Positions 1-9,711 of a DNA stretch of 64,000 nucleotides are shown here, in pieces. Below the pieces are notes generated by a model. It was not told the DNA's origin. It made no database searches and was given only the letters and a program-made list of their open reading frames with translations. Every line of letters begins with the position of its first letter. The stretch's first letter is position 1. Origin of the DNA: Kineosporia sp. NBRC 101731 (lineage in GTDB: Bacteria > Actinomycetota > Actinomycetes > Actinomycetales > Kineosporiaceae). Position numbers and translations under genes: made by a program. The stretch spans positions 1 to 64,000 of the forward strand of contig NZ_BSTC01000008.1 in NCBI RefSeq assembly GCF_030269305.1, read 5' to 3'.

Positions 1-1
1 G

Positions 2-94
2 GTCCTGCCCAAGATCCTGCGCCTGCCCACCAGCGCCTGGATCAACAAGCCCGCCGAACCCGAACCCGAACCCCGCCTGACACCAGTCGGTTAA
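2..94 (+). CDS. C-terminal tail of an unidentified ORF cut by the window edge
   Basis: An open frame enters from the left edge and stops at TAA 92-94. Only about 30 codons are visible, ending in a Glu-Pro alternation (PAEPEPEP) followed by a short tail. The codon use is GC-rich and consistent with coding DNA. The fragment is too short to assign a family. It lies upstream of the integrase remnant, so it may belong to the same integrated element. Confidence 0.25.
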   Translation, partial: VLPKILRLPTSAWINKPAEPEPEPRLTPVG

Positions 95-148
95 CACCCG
101 CTGGCCTCAATCCCTTGACACTTACCGGATGACGGTGCTCCGAACGAG

Positions 149-616
149 GTGCGCGGATTGAAGTGGCGTGCTCGAAAAGAGGTGCGGGCCGTCCCGATAC
201 CTCCCGTGCTCGTGGAGCTAGTCAGAGCGCATATCGACCGCTACGGGGTCGGCCAGGGGGGAAGGCTGTTCCGAACGGCAACGGGCGGTCGTTACAGCCA
301 GACGGCTTACAACACCGTGTGGGCCGAGGCTCGGAGGTACGCCCTTACCCCGAAGCTGTTTGCCGGTCCGCTTGGTCAACGGCCGTACGATCTTCGGCAC
401 GGGGGCGTCACGCTATGGCTCAACTCGGGCGTCCCTATCCCCGAAGTGGCGCGGCGCGCCGGTCATAGTGCCGATGTCCTGTTGAAGATCTATGCCGGAT
501 GCATCGACAACCAATCGGATTCGGCTAACGCGAGGATTGCCCGGGCGCTTGCGGGAGAGACAGATGGCGAAGAAGGGCTTCAGCTGATTGGTGCTGATGG
601 CAACCCCGCCGCTTAG
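149..616 (+). pseudogene. Truncated tyrosine integrase (C-terminal catalytic half)
   Basis: The 155 residues match the C-terminal part of actinobacterial phage/ICE integrases. VPIPPVLVELVRAHI is followed by YDLRHGGVTLWLNSG (the HxxR box, with Tyr in place of the first His), AGHS, and KIYAG with the candidate nucleophilic Tyr. The N-terminal arm-binding and core-binding domains and the first catalytic Arg are missing, because a TGA at 116-118 closes this frame just upstream. The GTG at 149 is only the first available start; no convincing Shine-Dalgarno precedes it. Full-length relatives are about 380-450 residues, so this is a remnant. It converges on tRNA-Thr 200 bp away, the usual position of an integrase relative to its tRNA attachment site. 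Confidence 0.8.
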
Positions 617-646
617 TCGCAGCCGGTGAGCGGCGCTACCTGACAC

Positions 647-677
647 GGCGTGGGGGAGGGGAGTCCTCCCCCACGCC
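647..677. terminator. Perfect 13-bp hairpin after the integrase remnant
   Basis: The arms GGCGTGGGGGAGG and CCTCCCCCACGCC are perfect complements around a 5-nt loop. The hairpin starts 31 bp after the integrase stop. There is no T tract, as is common in actinobacterial terminators. It could serve either strand, since the integrase and the tRNA gene converge here. Confidence 0.65.
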
Positions 678-812
678 CTGCGAGTTAGGGGCAAGCATGG
701 GGTAAGCCGAGTGGCATTCGGTCGCCCAAAGCAGCAATAGGTGGCACACGACTCGTGTACCACCGATTGGCGTTCCTGCTGGTCATCCGCCCTTTCGGGC
801 CTCTGACCTCTG

Positions 813-885
813 AGCCACCTATCGGACTCGAACCGATGACCTGCTCATTACGAATGAGCTGCTCTACCAACTGAGCTAAGGTGGC
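813..885 (-). tRNA. tRNA-Thr (anticodon CGT)
   Basis: The minus strand folds as a complete cloverleaf. The acceptor arms are GCCACCT and AGGTGGC. The D arm contains AGCTCAGTTGGTAGAGC, the anticodon loop is TTCGTAA with anticodon CGT, and the T loop is GGTTCGAGTCC. The discriminator base is T and CCA is not encoded. The 3' end faces the integrase remnant, consistent with use as an integration site. The region 617-812 between them holds the hairpin at 647-677 and an imperfect inverted repeat around 740-765, but no gene. Confidence 0.95.
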
Positions 886-975
886 GCCTCGCCAAACCGG
901 TAGCGAACCACCGGAGCGACGATGCAAGAGTATACGGGCTTTGCGGAGTGCGCGTGACCGGCCCGCCGCCGGGTC

Positions 976-2562
976 CTACTTACAGGTCGTTCCGTCGGCC
1001 GGCAGAGCCCCGGTGAGCATGTAGTCCTCGACCTTCTCGTCCACGCAGGCGCTGCCCTGGCGGTAGGCCGTGTGCACGGTTCCCTTCCAGGTCAGCAGGT
1101 GGCCCGAGTCGAGCTGGGAGGAGAGGGCCTTGGCCCACTCGTACGGGGTGGCCGGGTCGTCGACCGTGCCCAGCACCAGGATCGGGGCCGCGCCCTTGGC
1201 GTGTAGTTCCTTACGCTCCATCACGGCCTTGTACGGCCACTGCGAACAGCCCAGGCCGCCCCAGCCGATCGAGCCGCCCAGGGGCGGGAACTGCTGGTTC
1301 AGCTTCTCCGCGGCCTCGGCGATCTGGTCGGGGGTGCGGGTCTCGGGCACGTCGAGGCAGAAGATGGCCGGGTTCGCGGCCAGGGTCTGGCCGTAGGTGC
1401 CGTTGTCGTTGCGCTCCAGGTACGCGTCGGCCAGGGTGAGCAGGCCGCTGCCGTCGCCCGAGACGGCCTGGGTCAGGCCGGTCGTCAGCATCGGCCACAG
1501 CTGCTGCGCGTACAGCGCCTGGGCGATGCCGGTGAGCATGAGGGCCTGGGTCAGAGGACGCGCGGGGTCACCGGTGTCGAGCGCGCTGGAGTCGGCGCGG
1601 TCCACCAGGGTGGCGAGCTGGTTGAGCCCGTCGTCGACCGATCCCCGCAGCGGGCAGTCACCACCGTCCTGGCAGTCCGTGACGTAGGCCCGCAGCGCCC
1701 GGGAGAAGCCCTCGGCCTGGCCGGCCACGTACTCCTCGGCCGTGGTGGAGGGATCGATGGCGCCGTCGAGTGTCATCCGGCCCACGCGCCACGGGAAGGT
1801 CTCCGCATACCAGGCGCCGAGGTAGGTGCCGTACGAGGCACCGTGGTACGAGAGCACCTGGTCGCCGAGGAGGGCACGCAGCACGTCCATGTCCTTGATC
1901 GTGCTCAGCGTGTCGACGTGCTCGAGCAGGTCGTGGTTCGTGTTCGCCTGGCAGGCCGCGGCGAAGTCTTTCGACCCGGCGACCGCGGCATCGATCTCGG
2001 CCTGGTCGTCGGGGGTGCTCTCGGACGACGTGTACTGGTCGTACTGCTGGTTGTCGTAGCACTTGATCGGGTCGGACTCGCCGATCCCGCGCGGGTCGAA
2101 GCCGACCACCGCGTAGCTGCGCAGGATGCTCTCGCCGAACGCCTGGCGGGCCACCTTCGCGTAGTCCAGGCCGGAAACGCCCGGCCCGCCCGGGTTGACC
2201 AGCATCGACCCGATCGGTTCGTCACCGGAGGCGGGGAGCTTGTTCACCGAGATATGGATTTTCTCGCCGGTGGGATCGTCCCAGTCGGTGGGCACCTCGT
2301 ACTTCATGCACTGGAAGCCGTCGCCGCAGTCCGACCAGTTGACCTTCTGGTCGTAGAACTTCGAGTACTGCGGGTCCGTCGCGGGATCGGTCACCCCCGA
2401 GGGCACCTCACCGGGGCTCGGCAGGGCCGTCGGAGTCGCCGTCGAACCACCGTCCGACCCGGAACTGGGGAACGAACACGATGCTGTGCCCAGAAGGGCC
2501 ACCGTGAGGAGGATCAGGGACCGGACGGCGGGTCGGTGCTCCCGCCGGTCGCTGCGGAACAT
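976..2562 (-). CDS. Secreted alpha/beta hydrolase, S33 tripeptidyl aminopeptidase-like
   Basis: This 528-residue exported serine hydrolase probably removes short peptides from N termini outside the cell. The N terminus has arginines, a hydrophobic stretch (SLILLTVALLG) and a Cys near residue 29, so it may be a lipoprotein, although TASC is a weak lipobox. The S33 motifs are NPGGPG (oxyanion region), GFDPRGIGES, the nucleophile elbow GASYG (Ser about 243), an Asp in VLGTVDDP (about 468) and a His near 497. I chose ATG 2562 because GAGGAG lies 5 nt upstream; an in-frame extension to 2625 lacks this. It is the last gene of the topA/tmk/holB run, 75 bp after holB, the same neighbourhood as in streptomycetes. 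Confidence 0.85.
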   Translation of the reverse strand: MFRSDRREHRPAVRSLILLTVALLGTASCSFPSSGSDGGSTATPTALPSPGEVPSGVTDPATDPQYSKFYDQKVNWSDCGDGFQCMKYEVPTDWDDPTGEKIHISVNKLPASGDEPIGSMLVNPGGPGVSGLDYAKVARQAFGESILRSYAVVGFDPRGIGESDPIKCYDNQQYDQYTSSESTPDDQAEIDAAVAGSKDFAAACQANTNHDLLEHVDTLSTIKDMDVLRALLGDQVLSYHGASYGTYLGAWYAETFPWRVGRMTLDGAIDPSTTAEEYVAGQAEGFSRALRAYVTDCQDGGDCPLRGSVDDGLNQLATLVDRADSSALDTGDPARPLTQALMLTGIAQALYAQQLWPMLTTGLTQAVSGDGSGLLTLADAYLERNDNGTYGQTLAANPAIFCLDVPETRTPDQIAEAAEKLNQQFPPLGGSIGWGGLGCSQWPYKAVMERKELHAKGAAPILVLGTVDDPATPYEWAKALSSQLDSGHLLTWKGTVHTAYRQGSACVDEKVEDYMLTGALPADGTTCK

Positions 2563-2637
2563 CGCACTCCTCGGCATAACTGGTGATCGACCGGACCAGA
2601 ACGCTATCGGACCCCGCTGGGCCACGGGGGCGGTACG

Positions 2638-3864
2638 TCAGGCGGCGGGGCGCAACTGCACCATCAGCGACTCCAGAGCCATCAGTGGCGACACATTGGC
2701 TTCGATCCGTTCCCGGGCCACCCCGATCGCCTCCATCCGTCGCAGCGTCGCCGTGGCGGAACTGTGCCGTGCCTCCGCCTCGATGAGCTCGGCCATCTCG
2801 GCGTTCACCAGCTCGATGCTGTCTTCCCGCCCATTGGCACCGAGCTGCAGCACGAGGACATCGCGGTACAGCGAGAGCAGGTCGATCAGCGAGCGGTCGA
2901 GCACGTCGCGCTGAGCCCGGGTGGCCCGGCGCTTCTGGTTCTCTTCCAGCTGCTTCACCTGCGTGCGCACGGCCGGGGGCAGGGTGGACAGACCTTCGGC
3001 GCCGAGAGACCTCAGCAGGCTGGACTTCTCCTCGGCGTCACGTTCGGTGGTGCGCGCCTTCGACTCCTCGGCACAGACCTCGACCAGCTGCCCGGCAGCC
3101 AGTACGGCGGCTCCCACACTGCGCAGGGTCGAGGGCAGCTTCAGTACCTCACGGCGGCGGATCCGCGCGGCCTCGTCGAGCGCCAGCCGGCGGGCCAGCC
3201 CGATGTGGCTCTGTGCAGAGCGGGCCGCGAACGCGGCGATGGCCGGGTCGGCACCGTCGCGCCGCACCAGCAGGTCGGCGACCGCGGCGACCGGTGGGAT
3301 GCGCAGGCCGATACGGCGGCACCGGGAACGAATAGTGGTGAGGACGTCGTCGGCACCCGGGGCGCACAGCAGCCACACGGTGCGGGGCGGGGGTTCCTCG
3401 ATGGCCTTGAGCAGCACGTTTCCCGAGGAGTCGTTGAGCCGATCGGCGTCTTCGATCACGATCACCCGCCAGCGGCCCGCGGACGGGCTGCGCTGCGCGA
3501 GCTGGATCAACGGACGCACGTCGTCCACCCGTAGCTGCACATGTTCCGTGGCGACCAGGCTGACGTCGGCGTGGGCCCCGGAGAGCGACGTGGTGCAGGC
3601 GTGGCAGATGCCGCAGCCACCCTCGGGGCACTGCAGCGCCGCCGCGAAGGCCCGGGCCGCGGTGGAACGGCCGGAACCGGGTGGGCCGGTGATCAGCCAG
3701 GCGTGGGTCATGCCGCCGGAGACAGCGGCGGCCTCACCGGCGTCCTCGGCCGAGTCGACACCGAGCCCGCGCCCGGCCCGGACCAGCTCGGCGGCGGCCC
3801 CGACCGCCCGCCGCAGAATGCCGATCGCGGCTTCCTGCCCGACCACGTCGTCCCAGACGCTCAT
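2638..3864 (-). CDS. holB: DNA polymerase III delta' subunit
   Basis: This is the clamp-loader subunit that, with DnaX and delta, opens the beta clamp for the replicative polymerase. Its 408 residues begin MSVWDDVVGQEAA, then Walker A GPPGSGRST, a four-Cys zinc module (CPEGGCGICHAC), a Walker B-like VIEDADRL, and the sensor-1 motif SRC. The C-terminal 200 residues are the helical collar domain. The ATG overlaps the stop of the upstream tmk fusion by four bases (ATGA), so the two are translationally coupled. Delta' proteins usually do not hydrolyse ATP; whether this one does cannot be judged from sequence alone. Confidence 0.93.
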   Translation of the reverse strand: MSVWDDVVGQEAAIGILRRAVGAAAELVRAGRGLGVDSAEDAGEAAAVSGGMTHAWLITGPPGSGRSTAARAFAAALQCPEGGCGICHACTTSLSGAHADVSLVATEHVQLRVDDVRPLIQLAQRSPSAGRWRVIVIEDADRLNDSSGNVLLKAIEEPPPRTVWLLCAPGADDVLTTIRSRCRRIGLRIPPVAAVADLLVRRDGADPAIAAFAARSAQSHIGLARRLALDEAARIRRREVLKLPSTLRSVGAAVLAAGQLVEVCAEESKARTTERDAEEKSSLLRSLGAEGLSTLPPAVRTQVKQLEENQKRRATRAQRDVLDRSLIDLLSLYRDVLVLQLGANGREDSIELVNAEMAELIEAEARHSSATATLRRMEAIGVARERIEANVSPLMALESLMVQLRPAA

Positions 3865-6635
3865 GCCTGCCGCCGTCCGCGCCGGCGCAACGGGCCGGTC
3901 TCAGGGTTGTTCTCGCTGTCGGGAAGGACGATGGTGCGGTCGTCCGCCGGATCCTCGTCGGGCAGGTGGATCGTACGCGGCGGCGCCTGTAAGTCCTGTT
4001 CAGGCTGGTACCGCGGCTCGAGTGGCTCGACCGGCTCGACCGGCTCAGGCGGCGGACCCTGCGGCACCGGGTTGGTCTGGCCCTCGTACGACTCGAACGT
4101 CTCGTACGGCTGGGGCCGAGGGGTCTGGACGGGCTGGGTCAGGTCGGCCGGGGGAGCCCAGAGATCCTGCTCCTGCGGCTCGAACGACTCCTGGATCGGT
4201 TCCTGCTCCGGTTCCTGGACGGGCAGGTGCCCGGTCAGCGGGTCGGTCGGCGGCTCGACCGGACGGCGCCCCGGGTACCGGCCCGGCATCTGCACCGGCT
4301 CGGTGACCGGCCCCAGAGCTGCGGCCGCCGCAGCCTCGCTGGCCCGCCGGTCGACCTCCTCGCGGTTACGCCGGGACTCCTGGGCGCGCAGTTCACGCTC
4401 GGCCTCTTCCTGGAGCTGACGTTCGGCCTCGTCCCGGGCCCGGCGCCGCGACTCCTCGCGCTCACGGGCCTCTTCGACACGACGACGGCGCAGGTCGGCG
4501 TCCATCCGCAGGACCTCGGCCTCGGCTGCCGCCCGACGCTCACGGGACTGGTCTTCATCGGCGAGCCGCTCATTCAGCTCGGCCCGGCGGCGGGCCGACA
4601 CCGGCAGCACCTGGCGCACCCGCTCACGGATCAGCTGCTGCACCTGATCGGCACCCAGCCCGGCGTCGACGACCAGATAGCGGTGCGGCGCGCGGCGGGC
4701 CAGGGCGAGGAATTCGGCCCGCACCCGGTCGTGGAAGTCGTCGGCGAGCGATTCCAGCCGGTCTTCGCCACCACGGGAGGCGTCGCGGGTCCGGCGGACC
4801 TTGCTGATCACCGGGTCGACGTCGAGCAGCACGGTCAGGGCGGGCACCAGGTCGTCGGTGGCCCACTGGGACAGCCGGAGCACCTCTTCACCGTCCAGCT
4901 CCCGTCCGGCGCCCTGGTAGGCCACGGAAGAATCGATGTACCGGTCGGTGACGACGACCGCACCGCGTTGCAGCGCCGGCCGCACCACGGCCTCGACGTG
5001 ATGGGCCCGATCGGCCGCGAACAACAGTGCCTCAGCCCGGTTGCCCAGGTCGGAAGCGTTGCTGAGCAGCACCTCCCGCAGGCGCACCCCGGCCGGGGTG
5101 GCCCCGGGCTCGCGGGTGAGCACCACGTCGTGGCCCTGGTCGGAGCGCAGCCAGTCGCCGAGCAGACGGGCCTGGGTGGACTTACCGCTGCCGTCACCAC
5201 CCTCCAGCGCCACGAACACGCCGGGGTAGGCGGGCTGAGGCGCCACCGGACGGGGGCTGCGTGAGGACCGGAGAGAACGCAGATCCTGCAGCAGGCCGGT
5301 GCCCGGGCGGTCGTCCAGCCGTCGGTAGGCGGCCACGCCCAGCGCCACCACCAGGACGGCGGCGATCAGGAAGACGAACGCGGCGCCGTTGTAGCTGAGG
5401 ACGCGGGAGTCGGTGAAGTGGATCGTGTGCCGGCCGATCACCGCGGCCAGGACCGGGCCGAGCGCCAGCACGAGCAGCAGCACCACCCGGGACGCCGCGG
5501 CCAGGAAGTTGAAGGTGCGGGTGCGCACGCTGTCGTCGACGGCGAGTCCGAGCAACGTGTGACCGGTGTTCCAGGCGATACCGCCGCAGGCGCCCAGGCC
5601 CACGGCGAGCAGAGCGGCCATCACCATGTTGGGGATCAGCGCGATCGTGGCGAGGAAGAGCCCGGCGCCGATCAGGGACAGGCCGAACAGCCGGAAGGGG
5701 GAGAGCCCGTCGGGTCGTCGTGAGCCCGCTGCCAGTCCGAGAGCCAGGCCGAGGAAGACCGCGGCGAACAGCACGCCGTATCCGGGCCGGCCGGCGCCCA
5801 GGTCGTGCACGTAGGTCGGGGAGAGACCGAGGACGAAACCGGCGGCCGCGAAGGCCCCGAGCAGGCCGGAGACCAGGCCGCGGGCGACCGGGACGGAGCC
5901 GATCAGCTGCCGGCCGGTGGTGATGGAGCGGATCACCGACTCCTGCTCGGCGGTCTCGCCCGGGCGGCGGCCGGGGATCGGTGCCCGCGAGGCCAGTCCA
6001 CCGGCGACGACGAAGGCCAGTGCGCAGGCGTACAGCGCGAGATCGACCGGGTGGGTGCCCAGCCGGTCGACCGCGTTGTCGAGCACGCCGCTGAGCAGGC
6101 TCAGCCCGGAGAACACCAGGGCCGCGACCGGGGCCGTGCCGTAGGTGATGACCAGGTACGGGCGCCGGTCGGCCGGGGTCAGGGCGGCGACCGCCGCCCC
6201 GGCGGCCGAGGTCCAGAGCAGCGCCAGCCCACCGAGCAGGACGGTGGCGACGTAGAGCCAGGCGAGCGAGCCGATCAGGGGGATGCTGACGATCACCGCG
6301 GCCCGCAGCACATCGGCCGCGATCATGACGACCTTGCGGCTCGTCCGGTCGGTCAGCGCACCCGCCACCGGTCCGAGCAGCACGGCCGGGGTGAGCCGGA
6401 GTGCCAGCACGCCGGCCACGGCCAGGTTGGTCTTCGCGTACGAACCGTCGGTCAGTGTGCCGGCCGCCGCGATGACGGCGAGCAGCGCCAGCCAGTCCGC
6501 GAAGGACGACCCCCCGAGCGCCGGCCGCAACCGCCGGAACGGTTCGGCCGCGACGTCGTGGTGCTGGTCAGGCACGCCGGTGTGGGACGGCCCGGCTTCC
6601 CGGCGCCCGTTCTCGTGCTGTCCGCTGGCTGTCAC
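3861..6635 (-). CDS. tmk: MFS-like membrane protein fused to thymidylate kinase
   Basis: This 924-residue protein joins three parts. Residues about 45-440 form a 12-helix major-facilitator-like region. Residues about 470-680 are a complete thymidylate kinase (dTMP to dTDP) with P-loop GGDGSGKST at 479-487, the DR(Y) motif DRYIDSSVAYQG at about 564, and TREPG. Residues 690-924 are a Glu/Arg-rich coiled coil followed by a Pro/Gln/Glu-rich disordered tail. The kinase motifs are intact, so it is probably the essential Tmk, tethered to the membrane. The same fusion beside holB and topA is known in streptomycetes. The start is GTG 6635. The 277 bp back to topA contain no evident gene. Confidence 0.9.
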   Translation of the reverse strand: MTASGQHENGRREAGPSHTGVPDQHHDVAAEPFRRLRPALGGSSFADWLALLAVIAAAGTLTDGSYAKTNLAVAGVLALRLTPAVLLGPVAGALTDRTSRKVVMIAADVLRAAVIVSIPLIGSLAWLYVATVLLGGLALLWTSAAGAAVAALTPADRRPYLVITYGTAPVAALVFSGLSLLSGVLDNAVDRLGTHPVDLALYACALAFVVAGGLASRAPIPGRRPGETAEQESVIRSITTGRQLIGSVPVARGLVSGLLGAFAAAGFVLGLSPTYVHDLGAGRPGYGVLFAAVFLGLALGLAAGSRRPDGLSPFRLFGLSLIGAGLFLATIALIPNMVMAALLAVGLGACGGIAWNTGHTLLGLAVDDSVRTRTFNFLAAASRVVLLLVLALGPVLAAVIGRHTIHFTDSRVLSYNGAAFVFLIAAVLVVALGVAAYRRLDDRPGTGLLQDLRSLRSSRSPRPVAPQPAYPGVFVALEGGDGSGKSTQARLLGDWLRSDQGHDVVLTREPGATPAGVRLREVLLSNASDLGNRAEALLFAADRAHHVEAVVRPALQRGAVVVTDRYIDSSVAYQGAGRELDGEEVLRLSQWATDDLVPALTVLLDVDPVISKVRRTRDASRGGEDRLESLADDFHDRVRAEFLALARRAPHRYLVVDAGLGADQVQQLIRERVRQVLPVSARRRAELNERLADEDQSRERRAAAEAEVLRMDADLRRRRVEEAREREESRRRARDEAERQLQEEAERELRAQESRRNREEVDRRASEAAAAAALGPVTEPVQMPGRYPGRRPVEPPTDPLTGHLPVQEPEQEPIQESFEPQEQDLWAPPADLTQPVQTPRPQPYETFESYEGQTNPVPQGPPPEPVEPVEPLEPRYQPEQDLQAPPRTIHLPDEDPADDRTIVLPDSENNPETGPLRRRGRRQA

Positions 6636-6912
6636 TCGGTCAGGGTAACGGCCACCCCGGACACTCCTGGGAAACGTTCACCCGTGCCGCCCGGACCGGC
6701 GCGGGGCGTTTTGGGCCGGATACGTTACGCACGCCCCTGAACGGCGTCCCCCAAAGAGTTTTCATCCCTGGCGGACGCCGAACACCTCGGCCTTCACGGC
6801 CGGGAACCGGCGATTGCGTGCCGGGCCGGGACAGGTCCACCCGAACCGGACGGCACCCGAACGACACTCGGGCACCGACCGGGCGGGCCGGCGTCCACTG
6901 TTACCGAATGTC

Positions 6913-9711
6913 TTACTCGGACGTGGCTTTCGCTGTTTTCTTGGCCGCCGAAGTGGTCTTCTTCGCCGTCGTCTTCTTGGCCGTGGTGGTCTTCTTGGCG
7001 GCCGTCTTCTTGGTTGCCGTGGTCTTCTTCGCGGGAGCCTTGGTGGTCTTCTTCGCCGTCTTCTTGGCGCGCGGCGCGGCGGCCCGCTTCTCGGCGAGCA
7101 GTTCGGCGGCCCGCTCCAGGGTCACCGACTCGACCTCGTCCCCCTTGCGCAGGGTGGCGTTGGTGGTGCCGTCGGTGACGTAGGCGCCGAACCGGCCTTC
7201 CTTGATCACGATCGGCGACTTGGACTCCGGGTCCTCGCCGAGCTCGCGCAGCGGCGGCGCCGCGGCCCGGCGGCCACGCTGCTTCGGCTGGGCGTAGATG
7301 ACCTTGGCCTCGTCCATCGTGATCGTGAAGATCTGGTCCTCGGTCTCCAGCGACCGGGAGTCGGTGCCCCGCTTCAGGTACGGGCCGTAGCGGCCGTTCT
7401 GCGCGGTGACCTCCTCGTTGGTCTCCGGGTCGACCCCGACCAGACGCGGCAGGGACAGCAGCCGGAGGGCGTCCTCCAGGCCCACGGACTGCACCTCCAT
7501 GCTCTTGAACAGGCTGCCGGTGCGGGGTTTGGCCGACTTCGGGGCGTCGTCGGGCAGGATCTCGGTGACGTACGGGCCGAACCGGCCGTTGCGGGCCACG
7601 ATCTCCCGCCCGGTGTCCGGGTCCTTGCCCAGCTCACGGTCGCCGTCGGCCTGCGTCTCCAGCAGCTCGCGGGCCTTCTCCACGGTGAGTTCGTCCGGGG
7701 CCACGTCGTCCGGCACGCTGGCCCGCCGGGCCTCGCCGTCCTCACCCGGAACCTCCAGGTAGGGCCCGTAGCGCCCGACCCGCAGCACGATCCCCTCACC
7801 GAGCGGCACCGAGTTGATGTCGCGGGCATCGATGTCACCCAGGTCGTCCACCAGCGGCTTCAGACCGTGCATCACGTCCGGCCCGGTCGAGGGGGCGGCG
7901 TCGGAGCCCGTCGCCTGACCGTCACCGAAGTAGAACCGGGCCAGCCATTCCTTGCGGTCCTGCTCACCGGAGGCGATCTGGTCGAGATCGGCCTCCATCG
8001 AGGCGGTGAAGTCGTAGTCCACCAGCCCGCCGAAGTGTTCCTCCAGCAGTCGCGTCACGGCGAACGCCAGCCAGGTCGGCACCAGGGCATTGCCCTTATG
8101 ACCCACATATCCACGGTCGACGATCACGCTGATCGTGGCGGCGTAGGTGGAGGGACGGCCGATGCCCCGCTCCTCCAGCGCCTTCACCAGGCTCGCCTCG
8201 GTGTAGCGCGGGGGCGGTGAGGTGGTGTGACCGTCGGCCGTCAGGTCGCGGGCGTCCAGCTGGTCACCGACCGCGAGTTCCGGCAGTCGTCGCTCGTCGT
8301 CGTCCCCGCCGTGGCGCTCCTCGTCCCGGCCCTCCTCGTAGGCGGCCAGGAAGCCCCGGAAGGTGATCACGGTGCCGGAGGCACCGAAGACCGCGTCCCG
8401 TCCGTCACCGGTGCGTGCTCCCAGGCGGATCGTCGCGGTCGAGCCCCGCGCGTCTTCCATCTGCGAGGCCACGGTGCGCTTCCAGATCAGCTCGTAGAGC
8501 CGGAACTCGTCGCCGCGCAGCTCGTTCGAGACCTGCGCCGGGGTGCGGAAGTGATCACCGGCCGGGCGGATCGCCTCGTGCGCCTCCTGGGCGTTCTTCG
8601 ACTTGCTGGTGTACACCCGCGGTTTCGCCGGGATGTACTCCGCGCCGTACAGGTCGGTGGCCTGCTGCCGGGCGGCGTTGACGGCCTCGTCCGACAGCGT
8701 CACGGAGTCGGTACGCATGTAGGTGATGTAGCCGTTCTCGTACAACGACTGCGCCACGCGCATCGCCTGCCGCGCCGAGAACCGGAGCTTGCGCCCGGCC
8801 TCCTGCTGCAGGGTCGAGGTGGTGAAGGGGGCCGCCGGCCGGCGGCGGTAGGGCTTCTCCTCCACACTGCGGACGTCGGTGGGGGCGCCGTCGAGCGCCC
8901 GCACCAGGACGTTCGCGGCCTCTTCGTCCAGGTGCACGACATCGGTCGAGGTCAGCTGGCCGATGTCGCTGAAGTCCCGGCCGGTGGCGACCCGGCGGTC
9001 GTCCAGGCTGACCAGGCGGGCGCCGAACCAGCGCCCGGCCTGGGCGTGGCCCTCGGAGGCCGCGAAGTCACCGGTGATGTCCCAGTACGAGGCGGTGCGG
9101 AAGGCCATCCGCTCACGCTCGCGCTCCACGACCAGACGGGTGGCGACGGACTGCACCCGTCCGGCGGACAGTCCCGCCCGCACCTTGCGCCACAGGACGG
9201 GGGAGACCTCGTAGCCGTACAGCCGGTCCAGGATCCTCCGTGTCTCCTGGGCGTCGACGAGGCGTTCGTCGAGGTCTCGGGTCTGCTCCAGGGCGCGGCG
9301 GATCGCTTCCCGGGTGATCTCGTGGAAGACCATCCGGTGCACCGGGATCTTCGGCTGCAGAACCTGGAGGAGGTGCCAGGCGATGGCCTCACCCTCGCGG
9401 TCCTCATCGGTGGCGAGATAGAGCTCGTCCGCGTCTTTCAGAGCCCGTTTGAGCTCGTTGACCTTCTTCTTCTTGTCCGCGTCGACCACGTAGTAGGCCT
9501 CGAAGCCGTTGTCCACGTCGACGGCGAACTTGCCGAAGGGGCCCTTTTTCATCTCCGGTGGCAGTTCGCTGGGCTGGGGCAGGTCGCGGATGTGGCCGAC
9601 ACTCGCCTCGACGTCGAACTCCGGGCCGAGGTACTCGGCGATCTTCCGGGCCTTCGTGGGCGACTCAACGATCACGAGCCGCCTGACGGTCGCGGTCTTG
9701 CTGGCGGCCAC
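6913..9711 (-). CDS. topA: DNA topoisomerase I
   Basis: This type IA topoisomerase relaxes negatively supercoiled DNA. Its 932 residues begin with the Toprim domain (RLVIVESPTKARKI; acidic triad TDEDREGE at 101-108). The nucleophile Tyr331 lies in TYMRTDSV. After about residue 590 come several C-terminal repeats of the form GRFGPYV/GRYGPYL that replace the zinc-finger domains of E. coli TopA. The last 50-60 residues are a Lys/Ala/Thr tail (KKTTAKK repeats), typical of actinobacterial TopA and thought to aid DNA binding. The start GTG has AGGAAAGG upstream. It leads the minus-strand replication block. Confidence 0.96.
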   Translation of the reverse strand: MAASKTATVRRLVIVESPTKARKIAEYLGPEFDVEASVGHIRDLPQPSELPPEMKKGPFGKFAVDVDNGFEAYYVVDADKKKKVNELKRALKDADELYLATDEDREGEAIAWHLLQVLQPKIPVHRMVFHEITREAIRRALEQTRDLDERLVDAQETRRILDRLYGYEVSPVLWRKVRAGLSAGRVQSVATRLVVERERERMAFRTASYWDITGDFAASEGHAQAGRWFGARLVSLDDRRVATGRDFSDIGQLTSTDVVHLDEEAANVLVRALDGAPTDVRSVEEKPYRRRPAAPFTTSTLQQEAGRKLRFSARQAMRVAQSLYENGYITYMRTDSVTLSDEAVNAARQQATDLYGAEYIPAKPRVYTSKSKNAQEAHEAIRPAGDHFRTPAQVSNELRGDEFRLYELIWKRTVASQMEDARGSTATIRLGARTGDGRDAVFGASGTVITFRGFLAAYEEGRDEERHGGDDDERRLPELAVGDQLDARDLTADGHTTSPPPRYTEASLVKALEERGIGRPSTYAATISVIVDRGYVGHKGNALVPTWLAFAVTRLLEEHFGGLVDYDFTASMEADLDQIASGEQDRKEWLARFYFGDGQATGSDAAPSTGPDVMHGLKPLVDDLGDIDARDINSVPLGEGIVLRVGRYGPYLEVPGEDGEARRASVPDDVAPDELTVEKARELLETQADGDRELGKDPDTGREIVARNGRFGPYVTEILPDDAPKSAKPRTGSLFKSMEVQSVGLEDALRLLSLPRLVGVDPETNEEVTAQNGRYGPYLKRGTDSRSLETEDQIFTITMDEAKVIYAQPKQRGRRAAAPPLRELGEDPESKSPIVIKEGRFGAYVTDGTTNATLRKGDEVESVTLERAAELLAEKRAAAPRAKKTAKKTTKAPAKKTTATKKTAAKKTTTAKKTTAKKTTSAAKKTAKATSE

